60,000 nt of DNA from Cryptomeria japonica (Eukaryota > Streptophyta > Pinopsida > Cupressales > Cupressaceae). Shown piece after piece: positions 23,572-34,927 of the stretch (its first letter is position 1; each line of letters starts with the position of its first letter). The stretch is taken from positions 286,627,957 through 286,687,956 of the forward strand of contig NC_081410.1 in the NCBI RefSeq assembly GCF_030272615.1, given 5' to 3'. Made by a program: the position numbers and the translations under genes. The notes beneath the pieces were generated by a model. It was not told the DNA's origin. It was given only the letters and a program-made list of their open reading frames with translations, and made no database searches.

Positions 23572-25760
23572 ACTCCCTTGTACTGACTAAGTTGTTATGA
23601 ACTCATCTGAATTAACTCATTAGGGAGAAATGAGTGTTGATTATATAAAAAAATTTGAGCATATGATTCCAAGGGTAATAACTCCCAAATAACCAAATTA
23701 GGTGGGATTTATACCTACTTGGAAAATGCCAAACATGTGGTATAACCCACTCAAAAGGAGACAACATAGTGGTTATGTGAGGTTGCATAAGAGGCCAAAA
23801 GAGGGTAAGAGACTCAACCACCCATGTGTGGGTCAGATTGACACATGTAATCAATGGATTACGCCATGTGTCCTCACATAAATCATGTGCCCTATAACCT
23901 ACGTATGCTTAATAATGTGTAGGAAAAAGAAATATGGGTGAAAAGATGAAAAGCTAAAAATATGGGTCCCGACTACAAGACCATCTAAGGTACCTATGTA
24001 CAAAGCAATCTATCTCAAATGGAGAAAAGGAGAAAACCCAGTGGGACAAAACTCATGCCCAAAAGAGAAAAGAAAAAAAATTTCCCAACACAAGAAACAA
24101 TCACATGCAAGGAAGAATCCCTCTATGAAATAGAAAGGATAAGAAATACTATGTATCCTTCCTCAAAGTAATCAATTGTAACAATGGTTGATTCTTGAAA
24201 ATGGATATAGAAGACAGACCATGATCGTTGAACAACATTCCTCCCTCTAGGAAGAAATAAAACCAAAGGTCTATGTAGACTATCTTCCCATTCCTTAAAA
24301 AGATATGAAGGAAGAAAGTACAAAATGTACAAAGTCTCTGAATATTGCTCATGTGTCTCCATGTCGATGTTGAAATCTATCACAATAAATCAAGCATTTT
24401 AGGCCACAGTAATGTATATGACAATCAAAACCTAGTAGAGATGTATGTTGAATAAGCTCCAAAGACTCAATCATCTCCTATGAAGACAAATATGCCTCCT
24501 CCAAATATTGGTCATGAGTATCCACACTCATGTCAAACTATGATGAATGATCATGTGGAGAATGAACAAGATAATCCACAGGTTCCCCCACAATAATTGA
24601 AGAAGAAACAAATTCATCAAAGAGAAGATGAATGTCATGAATAGTGTCTCCCAAGTCTAAAACATGAGACTCCACAAACAAACTTACAATGTTTGTCAAG
24701 TAGTCATCCCAAGAAACTAGATCTGAAAGATGATGGATTTTATGTTGCATTAAATCACAAGTAACCATGAATGTAGCAACACAAGTATCCTTAGAAGAAA
24801 TAGTGCATGGAGGAGAAGGAATGCAAGGCTCAAGAACTAGATTTGGTGTGAGAATACCCAAGTTCAAGTAACCAAAGTTATCCTCAAAATCAAAGTTCAC
24901 ACTAGGAGTGTGATCAAAACCATCATTAGGTGCAAAGTCTAAAAATTCATATAATCGAGATGCATGATCAACCATCCCAATAGAAATTATCTATGTGCTT
25001 TCCAAGTCTCTAATATTGATAGAGTCAGGTATGAATTCCACAGTCTTCCCTATTCCACCATGGGTGATCTAATAGATAGAAAGAATATTATTTGACAAGT
25101 GAGGTACACACAAAACATAATTGAATGTGTCATCCCCAATATCAATAGAACCTTTCTTAATTATAATCATATGTGTTTCTGCCCATCAAAATAGGTGACA
25201 TAGCACAAGGCTCAAATGAAGAGAACATAGACTATGTAGAATCCATATGATGAGAAGCTCAAGAATATAGGAGACATCTCCTTGATTCACAACTTGTAGA
25301 AGCACAAAGAGATTTACCTTTATTTTTAGCTACTTCAAAAGCAAGTCCTGCATGACATTTTACCTAATCAGATCCTAACTATCTTGAATTGGAAGATAAA
25401 ATTGACTCAGACATTCTAGAAGGAAGATCAATGTTATTCTTCTTAAGATGATGTTTCAGTTCATCAATATTCTTCTTATAACAAGAATTTTCTTCATGTC
25501 TAGTCCTCTTGCAATATGCACAAGTAAGCTTCTTCTTCTTAGATGAATTGTTATATGCTTGATCTTTATGTGGCTTTGGCTTTGATTGTTTTTGCTTCTT
25601 GTTAGAATCCTTTCTGAGATTCCCTTCTTTAGCCACCAAATCATGTGGCATAGATGACTTAATAATCCCCATGGTGATCAACTTTGATTGCTAAAGCATC
25701 AACAATTTTATAAATGAATCAAATGAAGGTGTATTGTAAGAACTATCCATTGTCAATCAA
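23571..25760 (-). mobile_element. minus-strand copia remnant lacking most of pol
   Basis: On the minus strand, gag C-terminus and protease/pre-integrase sequence (25,681-24,900) is followed, without RT or integrase, by LTR-like sequence. A polypurine-like AAGGGAG at about 23,578 precedes TGTTAATCAATATTG. A second LTR-like block is at about 24,090-24,000 (TTTTGTCCCACTGGGTTTTCTCC). So the element has lost most of pol, or two remnants are joined. It is unrelated in sequence to copia A, B and C. Confidence 0.6.
24538..25681 (-). pseudogene. copia Gag C-terminus, protease and pre-integrase fragment
   Basis: The minus-strand reading starts at 25,681 with a Lys/Gln-rich segment and the zinc knuckle LTCAYCKRTRHEENSCYKK (C-x2-C-x4-H-x4-C). 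Next, a protease remnant near 25,240 reads ASHHMDST.SMFSSFEPC, the decayed form of the copia DSGASHHM motif. A GAG-pre-integrase type region follows (IQLCFVCTSL-like text in mixed frames), then a 145-codon open stretch (24,975-24,538) starting MVDHASRLYEFLDFAP. Many stops and frame changes show it is dead. Confidence 0.7.
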
Positions 25761-26345
25761 TGGTTTTGGAAGCTACAAACAAAAGATGCATACCTAATAC
25801 TCTGCTTGAAAAATGGGCCCCATTGAGGGGGGAAAGGGTATTGGGTACTCTAGTCCTAGGACTGGGGTGCCAACGGCCTTGTCCTCCTCAATTAGGGACC
25901 TCAAATTATCGCCAAGGAGGACATAGCCCCGAAGGATCAATTGGATAGTGTATATAGTATAAAAAATGGAGTTAAGGCACTGAACGAGCCCAAATAGTAG
26001 ATAAGGGGAGATGCACTAAAGTAGGGGCACAAATATGAGGTTTAAATTGGCTCGGTGATAATTTCCAATGCTACACTTAGCCCCCACTTTAATAGAACAA
26101 TGAGCCTATGCAAATAATCGATAAAGTAGACAAAAGAGAGATGAAGGAGATGGAAGAACGGAGCAATGAGGAGCATAATCAGAAGGAGTATAAGACATCA
26201 CTAATTTTGAGGAACCAAGCCCCCAATCTTAGGATGTTAACTCTCTCAAATGCATGCAAGGTCATACAAAACAAGCCAGAAAAATAAAAGAAAAATAAAA
26301 GGCAAACAAAGACAAGGAAAAAGACACACAACACAAAAGACATTA
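25761..26345. other. no gene recognised
   Basis: A short GC-richer patch (25,800-25,940) stands out against AT-rich surroundings but matches no RNA gene or domain that I recognise. The rest is purine-rich (26,100-26,340) and featureless. Confidence 0.4.
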
Positions 26346-29215
26346 ATCAATTCATTTCATACCTAATACTCCAAACATCTGACCTAAAGCATTCAAGCAT
26401 TGAAATGTTCATCATCAAGCATTTATAGAGGTCTTTAAGGATGCATTTCTTTCATTCAACCATTGTGGAGAAAATTACACATTCATATGCAAGCATGTGT
26501 GTTTGATTAGGGTTCTTTCATGTGCATGCCATTTCATACAACATATGTTATTACATTCAAGAAGCAAAGCATCATTATTACTCATTGCAAATCTAAGGTA
26601 TATCTTTTCATTGTTTATTTCAATATTTCATTCAAGGTTAACTCCTAAATTGAGGTTTGACTTAGGAAAACCCTTATTCCCAACCTATTTCCATTCTCTA
26701 GTGTGCCCAAGAATAGGTATGGAGCTACAATCTTTATAATCAACTTTATTTACACTCACGAATCAATCCCCCATTGGAGTATGAAAAGTGTGGAGGACCA
26801 AAGAGACCATCACTACAATCTTGACAAATTAGGAGCTCCTTCTAGGAATAGGTTTGAATACTCTTATAATCCTTAGATCCAGGTTCATGGCTCAATCCGA
26901 TGATTGCAGCTCGTTGTTCTTATAATTACTTCAATTTCATCTCATTTACCCTAATTTCAACATCTTCAACAAATCAATTCAGCTCAAGGAAAGAAGAAGC
27001 TCATCTAGGATCCCTAGAATCTAATTAGCATTTAAACCTCTTAGGTTTGGATCTATCAAATTCCCATCTTTCCCTAATATAATGGTACCTAAGTAAAAAT
27101 TAGCGATCTTTATCCTTCATATGATAGAAACTCTATTTTTTCACCCATCACATTTTGGTGAACCCGATGTCTTACACCTTAATTTTAATTTATGTTCTCA
27201 GATCTAAGTGTTTATGAAATTTTAAATTCAATTTTACATTTACAACTTTAATTTCCAAGTGAATTTAAAAAATCTAGAGGTTAATTTCACAAAAAACCCT
27301 AACTTTTAAATTCTAAAATTGAGCTTGTGGGTTGTCTAATTTGGATTAATTGTTTCAGATCTGATTTTGAGACATTTAAATTTTAAAATTTACATTAATA
27401 GATCTCATTTTAATCAAATTACATAAATTTAGAGGTTTAATTCACAAAAACCCTAATTTATTTTGGTTAATTAAATTTTTGTGTTGGATAATTCATCACT
27501 TCAATTTTCAAATCTGATTTTAAAAATTTAATAATGACTCTATAGATCGAATTTATTTTCTATTTTACATATTAATACTTTTCTTTTCACTTATATTTTT
27601 GCTTATATTTATCATAATCATATATTGGATAATGGATTCTTTCACTTCACATTGCATCTTTTCATTCATAGCACTTTGGCATATTGCATTTTTAGAATCT
27701 CCAAATTTCTTCCTTTCAATCAATTAGATCTCAAAGCTTTCATTTATAGTTCATGCTATTTGATTGTGATTTTTTAGGAAAATGCATTACATATATAAAT
27801 CACATAAAATCTTTTGTAGATCCCAATCCTAGAGATGTTAATGGAAAACCTAATACTTGTACTTCTCATAGGGTACCTAATATGAAGGAAGAACATGCTA
27901 ATACTCCTATCAATGATCTCTCTAATGGAGAGCAATAATTGAAGGCAACATGACACCATCTTCTTATCATACACATACCCTAGCACAAGTGGGGAAAGAT
28001 CAAAATATCATTGTTTCAATCTATCTGTATGCTCCTTAATCTCCTAGAACCTATCTTAGTCATCAAAACATATGTAGAGAAGATGAATTTACACATTTTA
28101 TTCATGATCTATCTCCCAACATAACATTAAGAAAATGAGGCCTTAGATGATAAGGATCTTCTTGCCCAATCTACGAACTAGGATATGCATGATGATAGAA
28201 AGAAAAATCCTCCTCCACAAGATATTCCTTCTTCATCTACTTATCCCTTAGTTCCTTCTAAACACACTTACACTACAAATTTCAAAGAAATTAATTATAA
28301 CGTTCCTCCTTTTCAATTAAGAGATTTGTATAGGAGTGACTTTAACATAATATCAATAAGGTTATAGAGGACAAGGACTTGGAAATTTTGAATAAGGAAT
28401 TAGAGTCCCTATAAATCCTCCTACACAAGCTAGCATAGAAGGCCTGGGACATTATCATGATTCTCCTATGGATGAGCTCCTTAGGATTCAATACTTCAAA
28501 GATCATCTTTCAAGACAAAAAAACCTATCATTCATGTAAAATTTCTTCTTCTTAAAAAAATCCTTTATGCTCATATCACAAAACTAATGATAACACTACC
28601 AATGATTATCCTCATTTTCAAAATGGAATGCAAGGACTGATTGATAAAGGCATAGTTAAAATCATAGATGACAATCCTTCTTCTTCTAACAATCCTTGTC
28701 CTACATCGCAAGAGACAAGGCCTAATCCTATTTATGATAAGGAAAGATTAGCAACTAAAATCTTTTGGAAGTTAAAGTATGATAAGAATGTTGTTTTTCC
28801 TTTTGTAAAGTTAAAAAAAAACATAAAGAAGGTAGTGAGCATTGTCTTTTTCATCATGGAAGCTCTCATTCTCTTGGAAAATGTAAAGGAATTAAGGAAT
28901 TTGTTCAAGAAAAATTTGATAGGGCTCGAATAGATCTTCCAGATAATATTGCTCTCTTTATTCATGAGAAAGTAGTGCCTTAGAAGTCTTCTCACCCTCC
29001 ATGTTTATCCTCACCCTATGACACAAGTATTTAACTTAATTGGGAGCTATTTGTCATAAGAGGTGATGCTTTTTCAATATCAAATATTTTGGGGTAGAAA
29101 CATTTCTTCTTTCTTGTTATCTAAAGTGTCGCTATTCTCTTTAGAGTGCGCATTTTTAATGTTGTGATATCCTTTCTTGTGTGAAATGGTACGTCTTCTA
29201 TGGTTAATCTCTATC
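26346..29215 (+). mobile_element. Ty3/gypsy remnant: probable LTR, leader and gag
   Basis: A probable LTR precedes CACATTTTGGTGAACCCGATG (27,146-27,172), which looks like an LTR end plus primer-binding region of a plant gypsy element (low confidence). An AT-rich leader with a roughly 157-bp direct repeat (AGAGGTTWATTYACAAAAA, at 27,274 and 27,431) leads into gag-like sequence. The element stops at about 29,210, where sequence of the candidate DNA transposon begins. No pol is found beyond. Confidence 0.5.
27735..29010 (+). pseudogene. gypsy Gag remnant
   Basis: The pieces lie in different frames. They include a Pro/Ser-rich stretch (DIPSSSTYPLVPSKHTYTTN, near 28,230) and GLIDKGIVKI (28,633). 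A zinc-knuckle variant CLFHHGSSHSLGKC at about 28,841-28,883 is followed by KEFVQEKFDRARIDLPDNIA. That C-x2-H-x4-H-x4-C pattern and its tail are typical of plant gypsy gag ends (established knowledge). It is too decayed for a complete reading, and no protease is seen downstream. Confidence 0.6.
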
Positions 29216-29285
29216 TTTAAGGGTATGTGCACAAAGATGGTGGTCAGAAAAGTGGACACCACCCCAAAAAACATGGAAAAACAAG

Positions 29286-29495
29286 TAGCGTGTACACAGT
29301 TTTAAAATTTGAAATTCCCGCATACACACTTAGGTTTGTTCTTCCCGAGCCTAGAGAAGGTAGCGCGTACGTGCTGATTTTAGGAAAAAGAGCACGTACG
29401 CGCTACGATTAGGAAAATGAGTGTGTACGTGTTGCTCATAGGAAAATGAGCATGTACGTGCTAATAATCCAAATATAACCGTGTACGCGGTGCCT
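29286..29495. repeat. left CG-rich GCGTACGYGCT repeats (candidate subterminal repeats)
   Basis: Six diverged copies of a near-palindromic motif occur: GTAGCGTGTACACAG (29,285), TAGCGCGTACGTGCT (29,361), AGCACGTACGCGCTA (29,391), GTGTGTACGTGTTGCT (29,421), AGCATGTACGTGCT (29,449) and CCGTGTACGCGGTGCC (29,480). Some are inverted relative to others. The same TAGCGCGTACGYGCT occurs at 49,926, outside gene 2. Clustered near-palindromes at transposon ends usually bind transposase (inference here). Confidence 0.65.
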
Positions 29496-29618
29496 GGTAA
29501 AAAAAGTTTTAAAAAAAAAACTGGGTCTCATTTACCCATGAATAGCGTGTTTTTACTTCATTTTTTTTCATTTCCTCTCTTAAACCGTGAACAGGGTGCT
29601 AGATTTTTCCTCCAAGCT

Positions 29619-32224
29619 ATGGATCAAGGTTAGTTTTTGTTTATTTTTGTCTTTCTTTCCCGTTTGTTCAATTTGTTTTACATTTTGAATTTAATTTCAT
29701 TAATTTTGATTAGGTTTTTTCATTTTTTGTTTCAAAAACTAGATTCTTCTAATCCAGAACAAGAACAACCAAATGCACCTCCTGAAAATCCATAAGAACA
29801 ACCAAATGCACCTCCTAAAAAACACACAAGAACAACCCCCAATTCCTCCTTTTGACCGCACACCCAAAATACAGGAGCAATTAATTAATCAGTTAGGACA
29901 AAATAAGTCTAAAATCAATAGATTGATTGTTAAATTCAAAACTTATGAACTTGAGCATCATCAATCCCTCACCACTAGCCTAGAAACATTATCTAGTGGT
30001 GTCATAGTTGTTTCCACACAAATTACCAAATGGGGAAGGTTTAGGGATAGGTGTCGTCAATTCTATGCCAATGGGCTATCATACGATGGAGTAAAAAACA
30101 AAAATATTACTAAACAACAAATATGTGCCCTTTTCATTGATCCCAAAACTGGTCAGTCATTCCCTCTTAATACAAAGAGGTTTCCCATACATTGGTGTAC
30201 CAATGTGCAAATGAAGAATATTTTTTGGCAGAGGTGGTGGATGGTCTTTGATGATCCACCTTGTAATAATTATGAGGTGCCATTATATTTTTTGAGAAAA
30301 GTATATTGTGAGTTTGTGCTCAATGTGCACCTAAACTATTTTGACATGAGAGAGTTCCATGGTAGAGGTGGTGGCTCTGCCCAAGATAGACCTAGAGCCC
30401 ATAGGCGATTACCCACGGAGAGTCGCCGCCCCCTAGCACCCAAACCCAAGGTGCATCAGGCTGTCCCAGTAGAGCTAAAAGAGTCGATGGAGCTACAGAC
30501 TCTTTAGGTGGCCATAGTGTTGATTGGTGCCATCATCCAGCATGGGACATCATTAGCACACCCTATTGTATTGTATGATGAGCCATTAGGTGGTGATGGA
30601 GAGCCCATCCAACATATGTGTGTCAGTTGCTCAGGGATAGATGATGTAGCCAGTGTAGATGGATCCTCATCTCATATGTGCATGATTTGTGGGAGTAGAT
30701 GCTAGGCCTACATGACTAAGGATTTCACGCTGATAGATGAGTTGATGGACATGGTGTTTGCCCATGAGCGAGAGACACAGGTGTGTTGATTTGAATTCAT
30801 AGCATTTTATTTATCAGTCACTTTAAATTTTTAATTACATAAATGAATTTTTATTTATACATCAATTTAAATTGAGATAAATAATATGCATTTTAGGATG
30901 TAGCAGCGGTATCCCATACTCCTCCCCTAGTTACTATAGCTGCAACTTTGATGCCTGAGGTATAAATTTTGTAACATGTTAAAATAGAATAGTACACTTT
31001 AAATTCAAAAAAATACAAGATATACTAACTATCTTTAATGCTTGGTCCAATTTCTGGTTTGTAGGTGTTGACAAGGGATGAAATGTCCCAGATTGATGAC
31101 ATCATGCTCTTAGTGATCGATTTTGGCCTACAAGGCTATACGGTATCATATTTTGTACAACCCTTTTTATGTATTGTTTTGATGGAATATGCAAGTCATT
31201 TCATTTTAGATTTTTAAAATTATGTTTAATTTATTATCTGAACATTATCTCATGTTAATTTTGTTTTTTTAGGGTACCCACTCCGCATCTAGGGCTCGTC
31301 CTAAGAAAAGAGTTCCTCGAAGATGCCAAAATATGGGAAGAAGGTAATTGAACACATTTGTAGTTGTACAATTGTTTTAAATTGAAATCAAGTATTAGTT
31401 GGGGTTTGTAGATTGATTAGTGTTTTTTGTCTATTTAACATGTACAACAACCATTGAGCTATGTGGATTTGTTGAATGCACCTGATTCGCCCATGGATCA
31501 AGAGAGGGTGGAGGTATGTATCTCTACTTTATTTTCTTGATTTCATGATTATATGCAGGTGTACATGTGAACTTGTGATATATTATAATCTTATAATTTT
31601 TTCATACAGGAAATATCCATACCTATTTCATCAATGGCGAACCCTCCTCCGTGCACTAGAGAAGCATCTCAAGATCCGGTACACTTGTTTGATATGAAAA
31701 ATTAATTATTTTTAACCTTCAATACTTATCATTATATTAATTGTATTTAATCTTTGAACATTTTTTGTATAGGTAATAGTGACAGTTTCTATATCGATGG
31801 TGAGCCATCCTCAATCCATTGGAGAAGCATCTCAGGCACAGGTACGTCATTGTTCTCTATATTATAATTTTTAAGTGTTTTTGATATATTTATGTTAGTA
31901 CATTGTATTAATTGTACATTTAATCTACAATAGACCCCTTCATGGTACAACCATAGCATGGATCCATTTAAGTATGTCTTCAAGAAAACTCCTAAGAGTG
32001 ACAAGGAGAGGAGAGTGAAGACATTAGCTCCTAGATCAGCCAATGAGGTAACCTACATTTCAATTTTAAAGGAATTAAAGTTAAATGCATAGTTATGTTG
32101 TTAATTGTGAACTATTTTCTACAAAAGAATTCTAACTTGGCTTTTGAATTGTGGTTTTGCAACCATCTACAGAGCTGCAACTGCATCGAAGAGGCTTGAT
32201 TTTGATGATCCACCACAAGTTTAG
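29619..32224 (+). CDS. gene 1: intron-rich unknown protein, probably transposon-encoded
   Basis: Family not recognised. Ten exons are inferred from GT..AG borders with matching phase: 29,619-29,628, 29,743-30,780, 30,897-30,959, 31,065-31,142, 31,273-31,343, about 31,459-31,513, 31,610-31,678, 31,773-31,841, 31,934-32,047 and about 32,173-32,224. Joined phases stay open from exon 3 to exon 9. The N-terminus has a repeated EQPNAPP motif. The middle of exon 2 (about 30,020-30,360) is Trp/Phe-rich (ITKWGRFRDRCRQFYANG, FWQRWWMVFDDPP) and looks like a folded domain. A basic HRRLPTESRRPLAPKPK tail and paired cysteines (MCVSCS, MCMICGSRC) follow. Exon 2 carries four defects: a stop near 29,793, a one-base shift near 29,822, a TAG at 30,505 and a TAG near 30,705. 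The last acceptor is uncertain; a C-terminus KRLDFDDPPQV is likely. Total is about 530 codons. Confidence 0.6.
30781..32172 (+). other. gene 1 introns and duplicated exon pair
   Basis: Introns of about 90-130 bp separate exons that are mostly phase 0. Examples are 30,781-30,896, 30,960-31,064, 31,143-31,272 and 31,679-31,772. Exons 7 and 8 are both 69 bp and related (both contain SIS(S)M and end REASQDP / GEASQAQ), which suggests a tandem exon duplication. Borders are read from sequence only, and no transcript is available. Confidence 0.6.
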
Positions 32225-32356
32225 GACCATATAGTGTTAGTTTTGGTCATATAATGACCAATACATGTAGATATATTCTACATTTTTATTGTATATCGAT
32301 TTGGACATGGCATATGCCACATTTTTGTAATACTTGTATTGACTTGGTAGACATGC

Positions 32357-32358
<2 letters not shown>

Positions 32359-32405
<47 letters not shown>
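32359..32405. repeat. (TA)n microsatellite
   Basis: About 23 uninterrupted TA units shortly after the end of gene 1. Confidence 0.95.
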
Positions 32406-32407
<2 letters not shown>

Positions 32408-32428
32408 GATCCAATAAATGTGTACTGA

Positions 32429-32718
32429 GTTCATTATTTTTTATTCGTTGTATTTTGTGGTTATCCTTTTATAAATTTAAATGAATATTTGCATATGTAA
32501 TCAATAGTATGAATATAAACAACAAAAATATATGATATAAAACATTGCAATCGTGGAATATGATTTGATAAAATTTCTAAAATGTTGAATTAACCCTACA
32601 AAACTCCTTGTATTCAGTTCATTATTATGTATTTGTTGTATTTGGTGGCTGCCCTTTTATAAATTTAAATGAATATTTGCATATGTAATCAACAATATGA
32701 ATATAAACAACAAAAATC
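32429..32718. repeat. direct repeat of about 100 bp, period 188
   Basis: GTTCATTATTTTTTATTCGT at 32,429 and GTTCATTATTATGTATTTGT at 32,617 both continue through CTTTTATAAATTTAAATGAA and GCATATGTAATCAA to ATGAATATAAACAACAAAAA. They are two diverged copies in the 3' flank of gene 1. Confidence 0.85.
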
Positions 32719-32774
32719 GACGATATAAATATAAAGAACAATATGTGTTTGGTGCAAGAGCACCCTCATGCTCG

Positions 32775-33987
32775 CAATGGTCAAATTTTGTTCATCGTGT
32801 GCACAAAATGATGTCACGAGCACGTCTGGGTGGGCAGGTTTATGCTAGACATTCCTTTGTCATGCATCCCAAAGCACCAGAACATCGAGAGTCATACCCT
32901 ACCGGTGCAATCTCTTAAGTGCCCTGAGTCCAAAAAATTATCAAAATTTGATAGACTATTTCTTCAAATATATGACACATATGGTCGATCTGTTTGATCC
33001 CATGGGGTTGCGTGAGGCTCCTCTACAATGGCCTATCTTGGTTTTTGACGACTTGGAGCCATTTTCAATTGGTAGCATTTTTTTGCCTGCTACAAAAACT
33101 GTTAGTTGCATGCAATGCAAAGTTGCTAGATTGGCTAGAATTGATTTGGTTAATTGTGTGCATAAATTGACTTCATGAGTGCACCTAGGTGGGTAGGTTT
33201 ACGCTAGGCATGCCCCTATCATGCATCCCAAAGCGTCAGAACGTCGAGAGTCATACCATACCAGTGCGATCTCTCAAGTGCCTTGAGTCCAAAAAATTAT
33301 CAAAATTTGATGGACTGTTTCTTCAAATCCAGGACACATATGGTCGATCCATTTGAACCCATGGGGTTATGTGAGGCTCCTCTACAATGGTCTATCTCAG
33401 TTTTTGATGAGTTAGAGCCATTTTCAATTGGTAGCATTTTTTCGCCTGTTGCAAAAACTGTCAGTTGCATGCAATGCAAAATTGCCAGATTGTCTAGAAT
33501 TGATTCAGTTCATCATGTGCACAAACCGACATCGTGAGCACATCTGGGTGGGTAGTTTTATGCTAGGCATGCCCCTTTTGTGCATCCCAAAGCACCAGAA
33601 TGTTGAGAGTCATACCATACCGGTGCGATCTCTCAAGTGCCCTGAGTCCAAAAAATTGTCAAAATTTGACGCACAATTTCTTTGAATCTAGGACACACAT
33701 GGTCAATCCGTTTGAACTTGTGGGGTTGTGTGAGGATCCTCTACAATTTCCTATCTCGATTTTTGATGAGTCAAAGCCATTTTCAATTGGTAGCATTTTT
33801 TCTCCTACTGCAAAAACTATTAGTTGCATGCAATGCAAAGTTGCCAGATTGGCTAGAATTGATTTAGTTCATTGTGTGTGCAAACCAACGTCATGAGCGC
33901 ATTCATGTGGGCAGGTTTATGCTAGGAATTCCCCTATTGTGCATACCAAAGCACTAGAATGTCGAGAGTCATACCCTACTGACACAA
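32775..33987. repeat. 359-bp tandem (satellite-like) repeat, about 3.4 copies
   Basis: The anchor TGCATCCCAAAGC recurs at 32,863, 33,222 and 33,581, with a decayed form (GCATACCAAAGC) near 33,940; the spacing is 359 bp each time. Each unit carries the same short open frame (...DPMGLREAPLQWP..., TVSCMQCKVARL), so open frames here reflect the repeat and not genes. The array lies between convergent genes 1 and 2. Confidence 0.93.
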
Positions 33988-34632
33988 TGTAGAAGTTGCT
34001 TGACAACTTTTTTGACAATGTTTTTGACAACAATGACAATTTTTGCTCAAATTGTATCTAGTCTCAATCTATGACCCCTATGACCCAATAATGACTCAAA
34101 TAATTTTCCATGGTTATACAAGAATCAAGAATGCTTATGATTGACCAGGGACACATCACATATACTCAAAACATAGTCATAAAGTATTGACACACAAAAT
34201 AGTCAGAAAACATTGTCACATATTATTCAAAAATTTGCCTCTAAATATGGTCAAATCAACTCTTCTTATAGATCATCTCATGGGATTTTATACAAAATTT
34301 AGCATTACAATATGTGTGATTCAACTCATCACCATTTTAATATAAAAATCATCTCATGGGCTTTTATACAAAATTTTGCATTATAATATGTGCGATTTAG
34401 CTCATCGCCATTTTAATATACAAAAATTGGCATGTACATATGTACAAATCAGCTCATTGCCATTTAAATATACAAAATTATGCCCCTAAACATGTAAAAA
34501 TCAGCTCATGGGTATTTATATATACAAAAAATGAATATAGAACAATTCGTCGATGATTTATACAAAATTCTCAAAATCATTCTACTCTAAACCGTAGAAT
34601 CAATCAAGTGAGCCTTCAGGATTGGCTCTAAC
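33988..34632. repeat. AT-rich region with degenerate CATCTCATGGGATTTTATAC repeats
   Basis: Four or five related units (TCAKCTCATGGGNTTTTATA...CATTACAATATGTGYGATT) run from about 34,262 to 34,520. They are followed by the 3' flank of gene 2, whose stop is at 34,633. No coding sequence is seen. Confidence 0.65.
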
Positions 34633-34927
34633 TCATATTGTGTCAAGTATTGCCTCGTGGTCAGATTCATGAACTTTCCATAAAATCTTGTTATGAGGTC
34701 TACCACGATACCTCATCAAATGAATATTTGTTGCAACAACAAGGTTAGAGAAATGAAGAATATGTCTGTGTGTTTCAAAGTCCTCGAACAACCAAACATC
34801 AGGAATTCTTGATAGGGTATCTCTAAAGCCATGTTCCTGTCATGACAACATACCCTATTGGGTACTCAATACCCTCTCCATCAATTATTGTGGTTGTCAA
34901 TTTTCTTTTAGGCTCAACACAACAACA
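34633..34927 (-). pseudogene. gene 2, C-terminal segment
   Basis: Continues directly from 39,512 after removal of the LTR composite: the YYYLC end joins CCVEPKRKLTTTII, then DGEGIEYPIGYVV. Text in a shifted frame then reads SRIPDVWLFEDFETHRHILH, followed by FSNLVVATNIHLMRYRGRPHN and HEAILDTI, ending at TGA 34,633. One stop (TGGCTTTAG) and a frameshift are present. Confidence 0.68.

Noticed and set aside
25790-25950. GC-richer patch as a possible structured RNA or rRNA fragment
   Set aside because: No match to conserved rRNA or tRNA sequences that I can recognise.
32948-33896. Similar 76-98 codon frames repeated three times (…REAPLQWP…)
   Set aside because: They follow the 359-bp tandem repeat exactly; no longer frame, no domain.
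32775-33987. CRISPR-like array
   Set aside because: Units are 359 bp without short repeat/spacer structure, in plant DNA; ordinary tandem repeat.
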